A stretch of DNA of 64,000 nt from UBA4729 sp038236865 (GCA_038236865.1 JBBRZI010000003.1:1-64000), one strand, 5' to 3'. Counted from the stretch's first letter, positions 8,308 through 17,023 are shown. Notes: generated from the sequence alone by a model not told the origin. Translations and numbers: made by a program.

Positions 8308-8346
8308 TAAAAAGCCCCGCTGAGGCCTGTAAGGCCAGCACGGGGT
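8308..8346 (-). terminator. Rho-independent terminator of dnaK
   Basis: On the minus strand a CCCCG...CGGGG stem with an inner GGCCT/AGGCC stem is followed by TTTTT. It lies 46 bp past the dnaK stop and separates dnaK from the hairpin element and the NYN gene. Confidence 0.9.
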
Positions 8347-8391
8347 GATTCACTACTGACTTTAGCAGTTTCACCCCGGTTTGTCAATGTC

Positions 8392-10314
8392 TTATTTCTT
8401 ATCGGTTTGGGCAGAATCGGCTTCGGAGTCAACGACTTCCCCTTCGACTGGTTCATCGGCTTTTTTGTCACTATCGGCATCAGAGGCTTCCGCTTCTTTA
8501 GCTTCGGCTTCGTACATTTTAGCGCCGATAGGCATGATTTTGTCGTTCAACTCTTGGGCGGCCTTTTCCAGGTCGTCTTTGCTGGCGCTCGTATCGGCCA
8601 CAACTTTTTTGGCGGTTTCGACGGCTTCGTTGAGCGTCTTAAGGTCGTCTTCGCTAATCTTTTCCTTGTTGTCCTTGGCCATTTTTTCGGCTTGGTAGAG
8701 CGTACTGTCGAGCAGGTTGCGGGCCTCAACGGCATCTTTACGGGCCTTGTCTTCGTCGGCGTGGGCTTCGGCTTCTTTGGCCATTTTTTCGACTTCGTCC
8801 TTCTTTAGATTGCCGGAACCGGAGATGGTAATGCTCTGCTCTTTGCCAGAGCCCTTGTCTTTGGCATTCACGTGCAAAATACCGTTCGCGTCAATGTTGA
8901 ACGTAACTTCAATCTGCGGCACGCCGCGGGGAGCCGAAGGAATGCCGTCAAGTACAAAGCGGCCGAGCGACTTATTGCCATCGATCATCTCGCGCTCACC
9001 TTGGCCAACGTGAATTTCAACTTGGGGCTGATTGTCGGCGGCCGTCGAAAAGACTTCTGATTTACTGGTTGGAATGGTCGTGTTGCGTTCGATCAGTTTA
9101 GTCATAACGCCACCCATCGTCTCGATGCCGAGTGACAACGGCGTGACATCCAGTAGGAGCACGTCTTTGACATCACCTTGCAACACGCCGCCCTGGATGG
9201 CAGCGCCGATGGCGACAACTTCGTCCGGGTTAACACCCTTCATCGGGTCTTTACCAAAGATTGCTTTGACTTTTTCAACCACGGCTGGCATGCGGGTCAT
9301 GCCGCCAACCAAAACGATAGCGTCGATGTCGCTGGCCTTGAGGCCGGCGTCTTTGATGGCTTTCTCGCAGGGCAACGCCGTTTTGTTAATCAGATCTCCG
9401 ACCAACTGCTCGAGTTTGGCTCGCGTCAGCTTGTGTTCAAAGTGCTTTGGGCCATCGGCGTCGGCCGTCAAGAACGGCAGGTTAATGTTTACTTCCTGGG
9501 CACTCGACAGTTCAATCTTGGCCTTTTCGGCCTCGTCGCGCAAGCGCTGCATAGCCGCTTTGTCGTTGCTGATGTCGATACCGTGTTCTTTTTTAAATTC
9601 ATCGGCAAAGTAGTTAATGATGACGCGGTCAAAATCGGCACCGCCGAGGTGGGTATCACCGTTGGTCGATTTAACCTCGAATACGCCGTCGCCGAGCTCG
9701 AGGATAGAAACGTCGAACGTACCACCACCTAGATCGTACACGACGATTTTTTCATCCTTTTTGTCGGCTTTGTCTAGACCGTAGGCTAGAGCGGCGGCCG
9801 TCGGTTCATTGATAATCCGCTTCACTTCCAACCCAGCGATTTTACCGGCGTCTTTGGTGGCCTGGCGTTGGGAATCGTCGAAGTAGGCCGGCACCGTAAT
9901 GACGGCTTCGGTGACTTTATCACCGAGGAATGCTTCGGCGTCGGCCTTGAGCTTGCCGAGAATCATCGCACTGATCTCTTCCGGGCTATACTCTTTGTCA
10001 CCCATTTTTACTTTAACGCCGTTACCGCTCTTGATAATTTCGTAGCCCATTAGCTTGAGATCGCGCTGAACTTCCGAGTCGTTAAAGTTACGGCCAATCA
10101 AACGTTTTACTTCGTAAATCGTGTTGCTACTATTGGTAACCTGCTGGCGACGGGCGACCTGGCCGACCAAGCGCTCGTCATTTTTATTGAGTGCCACGAC
10201 GGACGGCGTTGTGCGGTTGCCTTCACTGTTGGCGATAATCTCCGCTTTACCCGACTGCATCACCGCCATAGCCGAGTTAGTTGTTCCTAAGTCGATGCCT
10301 ATAATTTTTCCCAT
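8392..10314 (-). CDS. dnaK: Molecular chaperone DnaK (Hsp70)
   Basis: ATP-dependent chaperone that works with DnaJ and GrpE. The 640 residues show GIDLGTTNSAMAV at the N-terminus, the second phosphate loop VYDLGGGTFDVSIL, the adenosine motif VLVGGMTRMPAV, the linker DVLLLDVTPLSLG and a beta/helical substrate domain. The C-terminus is acidic and charged, ending in TDKK instead of EEVD, which is normal in bacteria. The ATG at 10314 follows a GGAGAACGC site. A dedicated promoter with a CIRCE operator lies upstream (10420-10457), so dnaK is transcribed separately from, or in addition to, hrcA-grpE. Confidence 0.98.
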   Translation of the reverse strand: MGKIIGIDLGTTNSAMAVMQSGKAEIIANSEGNRTTPSVVALNKNDERLVGQVARRQQVTNSSNTIYEVKRLIGRNFNDSEVQRDLKLMGYEIIKSGNGVKVKMGDKEYSPEEISAMILGKLKADAEAFLGDKVTEAVITVPAYFDDSQRQATKDAGKIAGLEVKRIINEPTAAALAYGLDKADKKDEKIVVYDLGGGTFDVSILELGDGVFEVKSTNGDTHLGGADFDRVIINYFADEFKKEHGIDISNDKAAMQRLRDEAEKAKIELSSAQEVNINLPFLTADADGPKHFEHKLTRAKLEQLVGDLINKTALPCEKAIKDAGLKASDIDAIVLVGGMTRMPAVVEKVKAIFGKDPMKGVNPDEVVAIGAAIQGGVLQGDVKDVLLLDVTPLSLGIETMGGVMTKLIERNTTIPTSKSEVFSTAADNQPQVEIHVGQGEREMIDGNKSLGRFVLDGIPSAPRGVPQIEVTFNIDANGILHVNAKDKGSGKEQSITISGSGNLKKDEVEKMAKEAEAHADEDKARKDAVEARNLLDSTLYQAEKMAKDNKEKISEDDLKTLNEAVETAKKVVADTSASKDDLEKAAQELNDKIMPIGAKMYEAEAKEAEASDADSDKKADEPVEGEVVDSEADSAQTDKK

Positions 10315-10419
10315 TGCGTTCTCCTAGTATTTTAATTTCTAATGTGGTGCTTTATTGAGGCGACGAGGTCTTCAGGGCCGACAAAGTGATAGTAATAGTA
10401 CGATCACGGACCTATCTCC

Positions 10420-10448
10420 AGTTTAGAAAATTAGCACTCAAGTGTCAA
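10420..10448 (-). promoter_or_regulatory. dnaK promoter
   Basis: On the minus strand TTGACA (10448-10443) and TAAACT (10425-10420) are separated by 17 bp, matching the sigma-70-type consensus closely. The CIRCE operator covers the -35 box and spacer, so HrcA binding would block RNA polymerase. Confidence 0.85.
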
Positions 10449-10457
10449 GAGTGCTAA
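10431..10457 (-). promoter_or_regulatory. CIRCE operator upstream of dnaK
   Basis: TTAGCACTC and GAGTGCTAA, a perfect inverted repeat with a 9-bp spacer, are identical to the CIRCE consensus bound by HrcA. It lies between the grpE stop and the dnaK start and overlaps the dnaK promoter. Confidence 0.97.
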
Positions 10458-10477
10458 CTGTGTATTTTCTACAACGA

Positions 10478-10957
10478 CTATTGAGTCGTAACCCGAACCA
10501 TGGCGTGGCGAATGACGTCATCGCCGATGACGTAACCGGCCTGGAGCTCGTCACTGACAATCTCCTCGCTACCCTCACCCTCTTCCATACTGACAGCTTC
10601 GTGCAAGTTCGGGTTAAACGGCTCACCCACTGTTTTGATGCGGGCGACGCCCAGGCCGGTCAGTGTTGTTTCGAACTGCATAACGACAGCCTGCACTCCT
10701 TTGATATAGGCATTATCCTTGAGGTCATCGGGCACATGCTTGAGGGCCCGTTCAAAATTATCAATTACCGGGAGCAAGTCGCGGATGATGGCTGCTTTGC
10801 TGCGATCGCGCAGCGCACTCACCTCTTCGTCGTGGCGACGGCGCAGATTAGTGGCGTCGGCCCGTTCGCGCTGAAGGGCGGCAGTCAGGTCTTCGAGCTG
10901 TTGCTTGAGTTGCGAACTGACAGCTTTGGTTGGCTTAAGATTAGCTTTGTCTGGCAT
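10478..10957 (-). CDS. grpE: Nucleotide exchange factor GrpE
   Basis: 159 residues. The protein releases ADP from DnaK. It has the family's N-terminal coiled coil (about residues 15-60, LKQQLEDLTAALQRERADATNLRRR), DLLPVIDNFERAL, and the C-terminal beta domain with GEPFNPNLHEAVSME and GYVIGDDVIRHAMVRV. I chose the ATG at 10957 because a GGAGA site lies seven bases upstream; a longer frame from 10990 has no such signal. It follows hrcA with a 36-bp gap and ends just before the dnaK CIRCE element. Confidence 0.96.
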   Translation of the reverse strand: MPDKANLKPTKAVSSQLKQQLEDLTAALQRERADATNLRRRHDEEVSALRDRSKAAIIRDLLPVIDNFERALKHVPDDLKDNAYIKGVQAVVMQFETTLTGLGVARIKTVGEPFNPNLHEAVSMEEGEGSEEIVSDELQAGYVIGDDVIRHAMVRVTTQ

Positions 10958-10993
10958 GAATTGTCTCCTGGTATTGTATTTAAGTGGCAACGC

Positions 10994-11707
10994 TTAAGCG
11001 TATAACATTTCTTCAAGTTCTTGGCCGGCGCGCGCCACAAGCGTCATGCCATCGCGGTAGCTTTGACGAGTTGGGCCGAGTGTACCGATATAGCTCCGGT
11101 CTGAGAATGGGCTGCGAAACCGACAGATAATAAGCGAACAACCGGCGCTGCGACCAATTGGGTTTTCTTGGCCGATATACACGCTGAGCGGTTCGTTGGG
11201 AGCGGCTTCGCGCAACCATGGCTCAAGATCATCGAGTAGTTGCGCCACTTGGCGGACTTGGCCGCCATTGATAAATTCCGGCTGGCCAAATAAGTTGCTT
11301 AATCCACTCATATAGAGCTGCCCGCCGATAGTCGCAATGCTTAAGTTGTGCGTCAGCTCGACCAGCGTGTCGACGGCGTTGCGGATCATTCGCTCCGGCA
11401 CGCCGGCGTGCTGGACCCGGGCCGCCAGGGCTCGCTCACCCCGGCGCTCCGGCAGCGCACCCCTGCTGCGGTCGGCTTCCGACAGCACATTCACGTAGAA
11501 GCGGTAGCCTTTGTCGGTTGGGATACGTCCGGCGCTGGTGTGGGGCTGCATAATGTAATTCAGCCGCTCGAGTTCGGCCATTTCCGCGCGGATGGTAGCC
11601 GATGAGACCGCAAAAACCTTCGCCAACAAGCTAGAACCGACAGGACTAGCCACCTCGGCATACTGCTCAACAATGGCGCTCAAAATTTTCTGTTGACGAT
11701 CTGTCAT
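10994..11707 (-). CDS. hrcA: Heat-inducible transcription repressor HrcA (short form)
   Basis: Repressor of heat-shock genes that binds CIRCE. The N-terminal winged helix is intact (TDRQQKILSAIVEQYAEVASPVGSSLL, then ATIRAEMAELERLNYIMQPHTSAGRIPTDKGYRFYV). The C-terminal GAF-like effector part follows, with LYMSGLSNLFGQPEF and GTLGPTRQSYRDGMTLV. At 237 residues it is about 100 shorter than typical HrcA, and the middle dimerisation/insert region is reduced. A CIRCE site lies at 11761-11787 over its own promoter, so it is autoregulated. The start ATG at 11707 lacks a clear Shine-Dalgarno site. Confidence 0.95.
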   Translation of the reverse strand: MTDRQQKILSAIVEQYAEVASPVGSSLLAKVFAVSSATIRAEMAELERLNYIMQPHTSAGRIPTDKGYRFYVNVLSEADRSRGALPERRGERALAARVQHAGVPERMIRNAVDTLVELTHNLSIATIGGQLYMSGLSNLFGQPEFINGGQVRQVAQLLDDLEPWLREAAPNEPLSVYIGQENPIGRSAGCSLIICRFRSPFSDRSYIGTLGPTRQSYRDGMTLVARAGQELEEMLYA

Positions 11708-11748
11708 AGGTTCAAATTGACCTTATTTAAGCCTGTTTACTTGCTGCA

Positions 11749-11778
11749 ATTGTACAGTGATTGGCACTCAATAGTCAA
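11749..11778 (-). promoter_or_regulatory. hrcA-grpE promoter
   Basis: TTGACT (11778-11773) and TACAAT (11754-11749), 18 bp apart on the minus strand, overlap the CIRCE operator. The transcript would start about 35 bases before hrcA. Confidence 0.75.
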
Positions 11779-11787
11779 GAGTGCTAA
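11761..11787 (-). promoter_or_regulatory. CIRCE operator upstream of hrcA
   Basis: TTGGCACTC, 9 bp, GAGTGCTAA: the CIRCE inverted repeat with one mismatch in the outer arm. It may bind HrcA less tightly than the perfect dnaK site. Confidence 0.92.
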
Positions 11788-11790
11788 GAA

Positions 11791-11999
11791 CCTGCTCATA
11801 ATCTCTCTTCTAGACTGAAATTGTCCAGTTTTGAGGCAAAATCTATTCAGGTTGAGGAGGCGTACCTTTGGTACGGTGAGGAGGTTTTTGGTAGGTTATG
11901 GGCAAAAATGGCGCTTTATAAATCATGGAACTATTTTGCAAGAGGTCTTTAGGCCAAAGCTGGGTGATCTTAGGTCAGATAATGAGATTGTGAACAGGT
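11791..11999. repeat. MITE-like non-coding element with terminal inverted repeats
   Basis: A roughly 209-bp non-coding block has imperfect 16-bp inverted ends (ACCTGCTCATAATCTC and the complement ACCTGTTCACAATCTC). Inside is a GAGGAGGCGTACC...GGTACGGTGAGGAGG core centred on a GTACC/GGTAC palindrome. No reading frame fits it. The end word CCTGYTCATAATCT recurs at 2960-2973. It fills the gap between hrcA and the guanylate kinase gene. It looks like a non-autonomous insertion element; no transposase of its own is in the window. Confidence 0.6.
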
Positions 12000-12000
12000 A

Positions 12001-12729
12001 CTAAGCGGGTTGGTCAAGATAGGCCCGAATGTCGTCATCTAGTTTTTGGGCGACGCGGTGCGCGGCTTTTATCTGCGCAGCGTCTTGGACATGAGCCGTT
12101 GTGATGGCCTCAACTTCTTGTAGTGTCGCATCAAGGTCGTCGTTGACAATAGCAACATAGTGATCAGTCGTCAGTAACTGATCGATCTCCGCCAAGGCCG
12201 TTTGCATTCGTAGCTGCATATCAGCGGCATCAACAACATCACCGTAGCGGCGCTGGAGGCGGGCTTGCCAGGTAGCAAAGTCGGGCGGCAACAAAAACAC
12301 GGCCATTACACCGCTATCCATCGCTTTATACTCAGCGACACCTTGGACTTCCAGGTCAGTCAGCGCAATTTTGTGCTCATCGTGAGCAATCTTAATTTCA
12401 CCGATGCTCGTGCCGTAGACATTGCCGCTGTACATTTTGGCTTCGATGAACGAGTGGCTTTTGAGCATGGTAGCCGCCGCCGCCTGGTCTATGAAGTGAT
12501 ACTCGCGGCCAGTCTGCTCAATAACGCCGTGGTTGATTCGGGGCGATCGGGTCGTATGGGAGACGATGTGGTGATAGCGGCCGGTTAATAGCAATCTATC
12601 TTTGACTGAGTCCTTCCCCGCACCAGTCGGGCCGACCAACAGCAAGATGGGTGTTTGTTTGATTAGTTCGCGGGTATTTTCGGCCGGCTGATAGCCAGCG
12701 AGGAGGTTCTGTAGCTCTTGATCCATCAT
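12001..12729 (-). CDS. gmk: Guanylate kinase-like protein
   Basis: Guanylate kinase phosphorylates GMP to GDP. The P-loop is LLVGPTGAGKDSV (about residues 30-42). GMP-binding features follow: SHTTRSPR, GREYHFID, EAKMYSGNVYGTS and ALTDLEVQGVAEY. At 242 residues it is longer than the usual 190-210, owing to a 30-residue N-terminal extension and a helical C-terminal tail (about 205-242). The P-loop has Asp after GK where Ser or Thr is common (GAGKDS), so the nucleotide specificity could differ slightly. Two adjacent ATGs (12729, 12726) are possible starts. Confidence 0.85.
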   Translation of the reverse strand: MMDQELQNLLAGYQPAENTRELIKQTPILLLVGPTGAGKDSVKDRLLLTGRYHHIVSHTTRSPRINHGVIEQTGREYHFIDQAAAATMLKSHSFIEAKMYSGNVYGTSIGEIKIAHDEHKIALTDLEVQGVAEYKAMDSGVMAVFLLPPDFATWQARLQRRYGDVVDAADMQLRMQTALAEIDQLLTTDHYVAIVNDDLDATLQEVEAITTAHVQDAAQIKAAHRVAQKLDDDIRAYLDQPA

Positions 12730-12852
12730 TCATTTATAGCAGGGACGCCGTGGGAGCGCAAATCAGCGACCAGCGTAAACCCCCTTGCGACGCAAAAATA
12801 CGCCTGGTGCCACCAAGCTAAATCATAGATACCTGCGGGGTATCGCTAGACT

Positions 12853-14016
12853 TTAGTAACGCAGAATGGCCGCAGCCGAGGTGGCAGCTTCGGGCATGGT
12901 CGATTGCTCAATATTGACGACGCGGCCATTGGTCTCCCAGACCGTTTGAGCAATTGGGTGGATACCGGCCTGCGCGCCCGAAAAGCTCAGCACGGGTACG
13001 GCCGCGATACTATCGCGGACTGTATCGGTCGTCTGCCGCAACATACTAATCAACAGGCTGCCGACCCGGCCAGACTTAGCCGCGGCGCTTAGCGCCGGCA
13101 ACTCCCGGACAGCGCGCGCTGGGTTCTCGCCTTTCAGGCGCTGATATTCAGAAATAGCCTGGACGCGTGGCGGCTCAATAACCTCGAGCCTAATGAGCTC
13201 GGCGGCGGCCTCGGCAAAGGCGCTAGCTTTTAATCCACCATACGAACCGGCGATGCTATGATCAAGCGTATTGGTATGCCGGCTTGACGCTCGATACTCG
13301 GCGACTTCGCTGTCGGTACCCGCGAGCAATAGTGGCAGGCTGGTGTCGGCTTTGGTCATAATGAGGTTATCGACAATCCGCCAAAACTGTCGCCGATCGG
13401 CCTCCGCTACGTCTTTTGCGCCGCCCCGACCATTGTAGGTCCCGGCAGTATCATTGGTCCCGGCAACCGAACGCTGCTGTTGCCCCGGGCTGAATTCGTC
13501 AATCCGCAGGGCCGCCTCGAGGCTGGCGGGCAGGTGGAGACTTGACTGCACTAAGCCTTTCGCACCCCCCTCGTACAGCGCGGGCGTGTGCTGCGCGAGC
13601 ACTAATACGTAATAGTCAGTCACGTCGTTTATCAAGCTAAAGACCGGCGCTAAGTGAAGCGTATCATCGACAGCCACGTAGGCTTCGGTGTCTATTGGCA
13701 GGTAGAACATCCGCAGCAGTCCGGGCACGGCACACAGCAACAACCCTTCGGTCGTTTTATTCCAAAATGTCTGATCCTCGAGCAAGTACTCGAGCTGGTC
13801 CGCAAGTTCGGCGGCCAGCGGGCTGGCGTCACCCTGTTGGGCAAGCATATCGCTGGCTTTGCGAAAGAGGTTTTTGCAGCGTATCTTATCCTCGGCGATA
13901 TGTAAGCGGTTGGTGGTCCGATGGGTCGGCAGATACATCGTAACGGCTGGCATAAGCTTGATTTGGGTTAGTAGGTTCATAATAGACTCTTTTGATAAAG
14001 CAACTGGATATTCCAA
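12853..14016 (-). CDS. baeRF family 3-like protein (archaeo-eukaryotic release factor fold)
   Basis: 387 residues resembling the bacterial release-factor-1-like (baeRF family 3) group. Family-like landmarks are MPAVTMYLPTH near the start, DKIRCKNLFRKA, YYVLVLAQHTPALYEGG, and the late segments LLLAGTDSEVAEYR and HPIAQTVWETNGRVVNIEQSTM. The function of these proteins is uncertain; a role at stalled ribosomes has been proposed for the family. The start is a TTG at 14016 with a perfect GGAGG five bases away, giving MEYPVALSKES; the 25 codons of open frame further upstream are probably not translated. It stands alone between guanylate kinase and a membrane protein gene. Confidence 0.75.
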   Translation of the reverse strand: MEYPVALSKESIMNLLTQIKLMPAVTMYLPTHRTTNRLHIAEDKIRCKNLFRKASDMLAQQGDASPLAAELADQLEYLLEDQTFWNKTTEGLLLCAVPGLLRMFYLPIDTEAYVAVDDTLHLAPVFSLINDVTDYYVLVLAQHTPALYEGGAKGLVQSSLHLPASLEAALRIDEFSPGQQQRSVAGTNDTAGTYNGRGGAKDVAEADRRQFWRIVDNLIMTKADTSLPLLLAGTDSEVAEYRASSRHTNTLDHSIAGSYGGLKASAFAEAAAELIRLEVIEPPRVQAISEYQRLKGENPARAVRELPALSAAAKSGRVGSLLISMLRQTTDTVRDSIAAVPVLSFSGAQAGIHPIAQTVWETNGRVVNIEQSTMPEAATSAAAILRY

Positions 14017-14148
14017 CGTAGCCTCCTCTTTTTTCAGTAGCCCCTCAATTGTAGGCGGCCGCGTTAGTTCGTGCCGTGAGTTATTTAACAATTAGCACAC
14101 CGCTCGCGTGATCGATTATCGGGTAGTTAGGCTGGCAACTAGCTTGAT

Positions 14149-14769
14149 TTAGCTTTCGTCTTGATCGGCGAAGACGCGCGTCTTGAGCAGGAGTAGTCGT
14201 AAGAATACCAAATGCAAGTGAAGACCAACAAATAACCCCGCTGTCGCCAATATGATTTGACCAACCTCGGCCGGTAGACTATCCAGCCGCGCCGCCGAGA
14301 CAACTGACAGGGCGTATGGCAATAGTAACCGGACAAACAATTGCAGATACAGTAGCCAAACTAGCAGCACACCGACCCGGATGAGCATGATACCAATTTC
14401 ATAGCGAATGAGCTTAGTGCGCTGTGAGTTTACATAACTTAGCTGCTCCTCCATCTGGACGCCGTTTCCCAGAGCGGCGACAATATTGACCGCAAACAGA
14501 TAGATAATTAAGCCGACGGCCGCCCACAACAAAAAAAGCGGTGCGTTACTCACTGCCGCGTTCTGGGCGAGAGAGTCGGTAATCTGGTGGTAAGTTGGCG
14601 CCGACAGACTATGCGCGGCGAACAAACCCTGCTGCAACGCGCCGGTACTCCCGTAGGCGGCTTCAAACGCAATAAAGACCGTGGCAACCGCCCCGACAGC
14701 CATGACGATACCGCTGAATATGGACGGGGATAGGACGGCGATGGTGTGTTGACTGTTGGCTTTGATCAT
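14149..14769 (-). CDS. Four-span membrane protein, function unknown
   Basis: 206 residues with four strong hydrophobic segments (about 18-38, 78-100, 122-148 and 168-195). The short connecting loop NGVQMEEQLSYVNSQRTKLIRYEIG between the second and third is likely cytoplasmic. The tail is KTRVFADQDES. I do not recognise a family. It is monocistronic by spacing: 113 bp before lepA's end on one side and 132 bp to the baeRF gene on the other. Confidence 0.68.
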   Translation of the reverse strand: MIKANSQHTIAVLSPSIFSGIVMAVGAVATVFIAFEAAYGSTGALQQGLFAAHSLSAPTYHQITDSLAQNAAVSNAPLFLLWAAVGLIIYLFAVNIVAALGNGVQMEEQLSYVNSQRTKLIRYEIGIMLIRVGVLLVWLLYLQLFVRLLLPYALSVVSAARLDSLPAEVGQIILATAGLFVGLHLHLVFLRLLLLKTRVFADQDES

Positions 14770-14882
14770 GTTTGTTTCGGGGTCACCTTGCGCTCATTGT
14801 AAATCAGCCCCCGCAAATAACCTAGGGCGTAAACTTATTGGCGTCGCCGTCTGAACGGCTCAAGACACCGTTGGCTTTGGGT

Positions 14883-16661
14883 CTAATCACGCTTCAGCAT
14901 AACTGTGAAAGCTTCGGCCGGGATTTCGACTTTGCCAAAGCGCTTCATACGCTTCTTGCCTTTAGCCTGCTTGGCAAGGACTTTCTTTTTACGCGACACG
15001 TCACCGCCGTACAAACCGGTTGTCACGTCTTTACGATATGCCGATATATCGGCCCGGGCAATGAACTTACCGCCGATGGCGGCTTGCAAGGCGACTTGAA
15101 AGTTTTGGCGCGGGATGACGTCCTTGAGCTTGCCGACGATGTCTCGACCCAGGCGGTCGGCTTCTGTGCGGTGCACCATAACCGACAAGGCATCAACAAT
15201 TTCATTGGCAACATAGAAATCAAGTTTAACGAGATCTTCGGCCCGGTAAGCATTGAGTTCGTAGTTGAATGAGCCATAGCCGCTGGTAATGCTCTTAAGT
15301 TGATCATAAAAGTCCGTGAGTAAGTTGGCGAGCGGAGCCTCGAAACTCACGAGTGCCCGCTGCTCGACGTAGCTCAAGTTGGTCTGCAAGCCACGGGTAC
15401 CGACGATCAGCTGGATGACCGGCCCGACGTACTCCTGAGGGACGACGATTTCGCCCTTGATCCACGGCTCACGAATTTCTTTTATCTGGGCCGGATCGGG
15501 CAGGTCGGCCGCACTCTTGATATCAATCTCTTGGCCGTCGAGTAAGCTGACCTGGTAGTCGGTCGACGGATTCGTGATAACTAGATCAAGGTTATACTCC
15601 CGCTCCAGCCGCTCGCGCACAATGTCCATGTGCAGCAGCCCCAAAAAGCCAATCCGGACGCCAAACCCAAGCACCGGCGAATTTTCGGGAGCAAACTGCA
15701 GGGCCGAATCGCTCAAGCTGAGCTTTTCAATGGCATCTTTGAGCTCCTGGTAATATTCATTGCTGACCGGGAAAAAACCGGCGTATACAAACGGCTGTAC
15801 ATCTTTATAGCCGGGCAAAGCGACGCTGGCGGGGTTAGCAGCCAGCGTAACGGTATCACCGACTTTGGCCTGGCGGGTACTCTTGAGGTTAGTAACGATG
15901 TAGCCAATTTCACCGGCCTGCAAGCCCGTTCCGGGCGTCATATCGGGCTTGAGCGCACCAATTTCGAGGGCGATACCCGGCGCTCCGGTATTGAACATTT
16001 TAATCTGGGCACCTTTGCTGATAGCGCCGTCGAACACCCGCACGTACAAAATAACCCCGCGATAGTCGTCATAGTAGCTGTCGAAAATAAGCGCCCGGGT
16101 TTCGGGCAGCGCCGAGCTCTGAGGCGGCGGTACGTCGCGCACAATCCGCTCGAGTACCGAAGCGACGCCGAAGCCCGTCTTGGCCGAAATTTGCAAAATA
16201 TCTTCGAACTTACAGCCCAATAAGCTCACGATTTCGGCCCCAACGCCCGCAACGTCGGCCGCCGGCAAATCGATTTTATTGAGTACTGGAATGATGGTGA
16301 GGTCAGCGGCCAAGGCCAGGTAGACATTCGCCAGGGTTTGCGCCTGAATACCCTGGCTAGCATCAACAATCAGCAACGCACCTTCACAGGCCTCGAGACT
16401 ACGCGAAACTTCATAACTAAAATCAACATGACCCGGCGTATCAATCAGGTTTAATTCGTAGCCCTGGTACGCCATGCGAACAGGCGCCAGCTTGATGGTG
16501 ATGCCTTTTTCACGTTCCAAATCCATCCGGTCGAGCAACTGGGCCTTCATATCGCGCAGCTGCACCGTGCCGGTGAGCTCGAGCAAGCGGTCGGCTAGCG
16601 TCGATTTGCCGTGATCGATGTGCGCAATAATGCTGAAATTTCGAATTTTGGATTGTTCCAT
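14883..16661 (-). CDS. lepA: Elongation factor 4 (LepA)
   Basis: Ribosome-associated GTPase that back-translocates tRNA and matters under stress. 592 residues. The G domain begins MEQSKIRNFSIIAHIDHGKSTL (P-loop AHIDHGKS), then switch and G3 DTPGHVDF, G4 NKIDLP and G5 ISAKTG. Domain II, the EF-G-like domains and the LepA-specific C-terminal part, with DLVKLDFYVANEIVDALS and KRMKRFGKVEIPAEAF, follow. It ends slightly earlier than E. coli LepA (599). The start ATG at 16661 is opposite the start region of a plus-strand frame at 16660. Confidence 0.97.
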   Translation of the reverse strand: MEQSKIRNFSIIAHIDHGKSTLADRLLELTGTVQLRDMKAQLLDRMDLEREKGITIKLAPVRMAYQGYELNLIDTPGHVDFSYEVSRSLEACEGALLIVDASQGIQAQTLANVYLALAADLTIIPVLNKIDLPAADVAGVGAEIVSLLGCKFEDILQISAKTGFGVASVLERIVRDVPPPQSSALPETRALIFDSYYDDYRGVILYVRVFDGAISKGAQIKMFNTGAPGIALEIGALKPDMTPGTGLQAGEIGYIVTNLKSTRQAKVGDTVTLAANPASVALPGYKDVQPFVYAGFFPVSNEYYQELKDAIEKLSLSDSALQFAPENSPVLGFGVRIGFLGLLHMDIVRERLEREYNLDLVITNPSTDYQVSLLDGQEIDIKSAADLPDPAQIKEIREPWIKGEIVVPQEYVGPVIQLIVGTRGLQTNLSYVEQRALVSFEAPLANLLTDFYDQLKSITSGYGSFNYELNAYRAEDLVKLDFYVANEIVDALSVMVHRTEADRLGRDIVGKLKDVIPRQNFQVALQAAIGGKFIARADISAYRKDVTTGLYGGDVSRKKKVLAKQAKGKKRMKRFGKVEIPAEAFTVMLKRD

Positions 16662-17010
16662 GTCTTGTGATTATATCGCTTCCCGGCGGGCTGGCCGTAA
16701 ACTTATCACCGGTTACCTGCAATGCCGGCTTGAATGCTATCTTATTTGCTACAAGTATAACAGAGGTGACGGCAGGAGCGATAGGGCTAGCCCAGTCGTC
16801 CCTACGCGCAGCCCGCTTAATTTCATTTGTGAGTGTTCAAACCTTGATTGCGCAGAGTATATTGCCCTGTCGATTACGCAGTACGAAGCGTTCCACGAGC
16901 GACGCGATCGGTTTATTGTTCATGAGGGACACATTGCGTCTACGGTCGAAAAGTTGACTGATCAACGTGATGGCTACGCGATTGTCGAAAAGTTCGAGCT
17001 GAACGCCTAG
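16660..17010 (+). CDS. CEC-motif hypothetical protein, possibly truncated at the N-terminus
   Basis: The C-terminal 70 residues read FICECSNLDCAEYIALSIT..., then EAFHERRDRFIVHEGH and DGYAIVEKF. They match a small domain I know from bacterial hypothetical proteins, usually FVCECadxxC...RFvvapGH...yvVVEK. The real family members have an N-terminal helix before it. Here the upstream codons look non-coding, no ATG, GTG or TTG lies within 50 codons of the domain, and the only in-frame ATG (16660) overlaps the divergent lepA start. So this is either a gene with an unusual start or a decayed 5' end. The two cysteines plus a third could bind metal. Confidence 0.45.
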   Translation: MSCDYIASRRAGRKLITGYLQCRLECYLICYKYNRGDGRSDRASPVVPTRSPLNFICECSNLDCAEYIALSITQYEAFHERRDRFIVHEGHIASTVEKLTDQRDGYAIVEKFELNA

Positions 17011-17023
17011 GACCGACGCGCCT

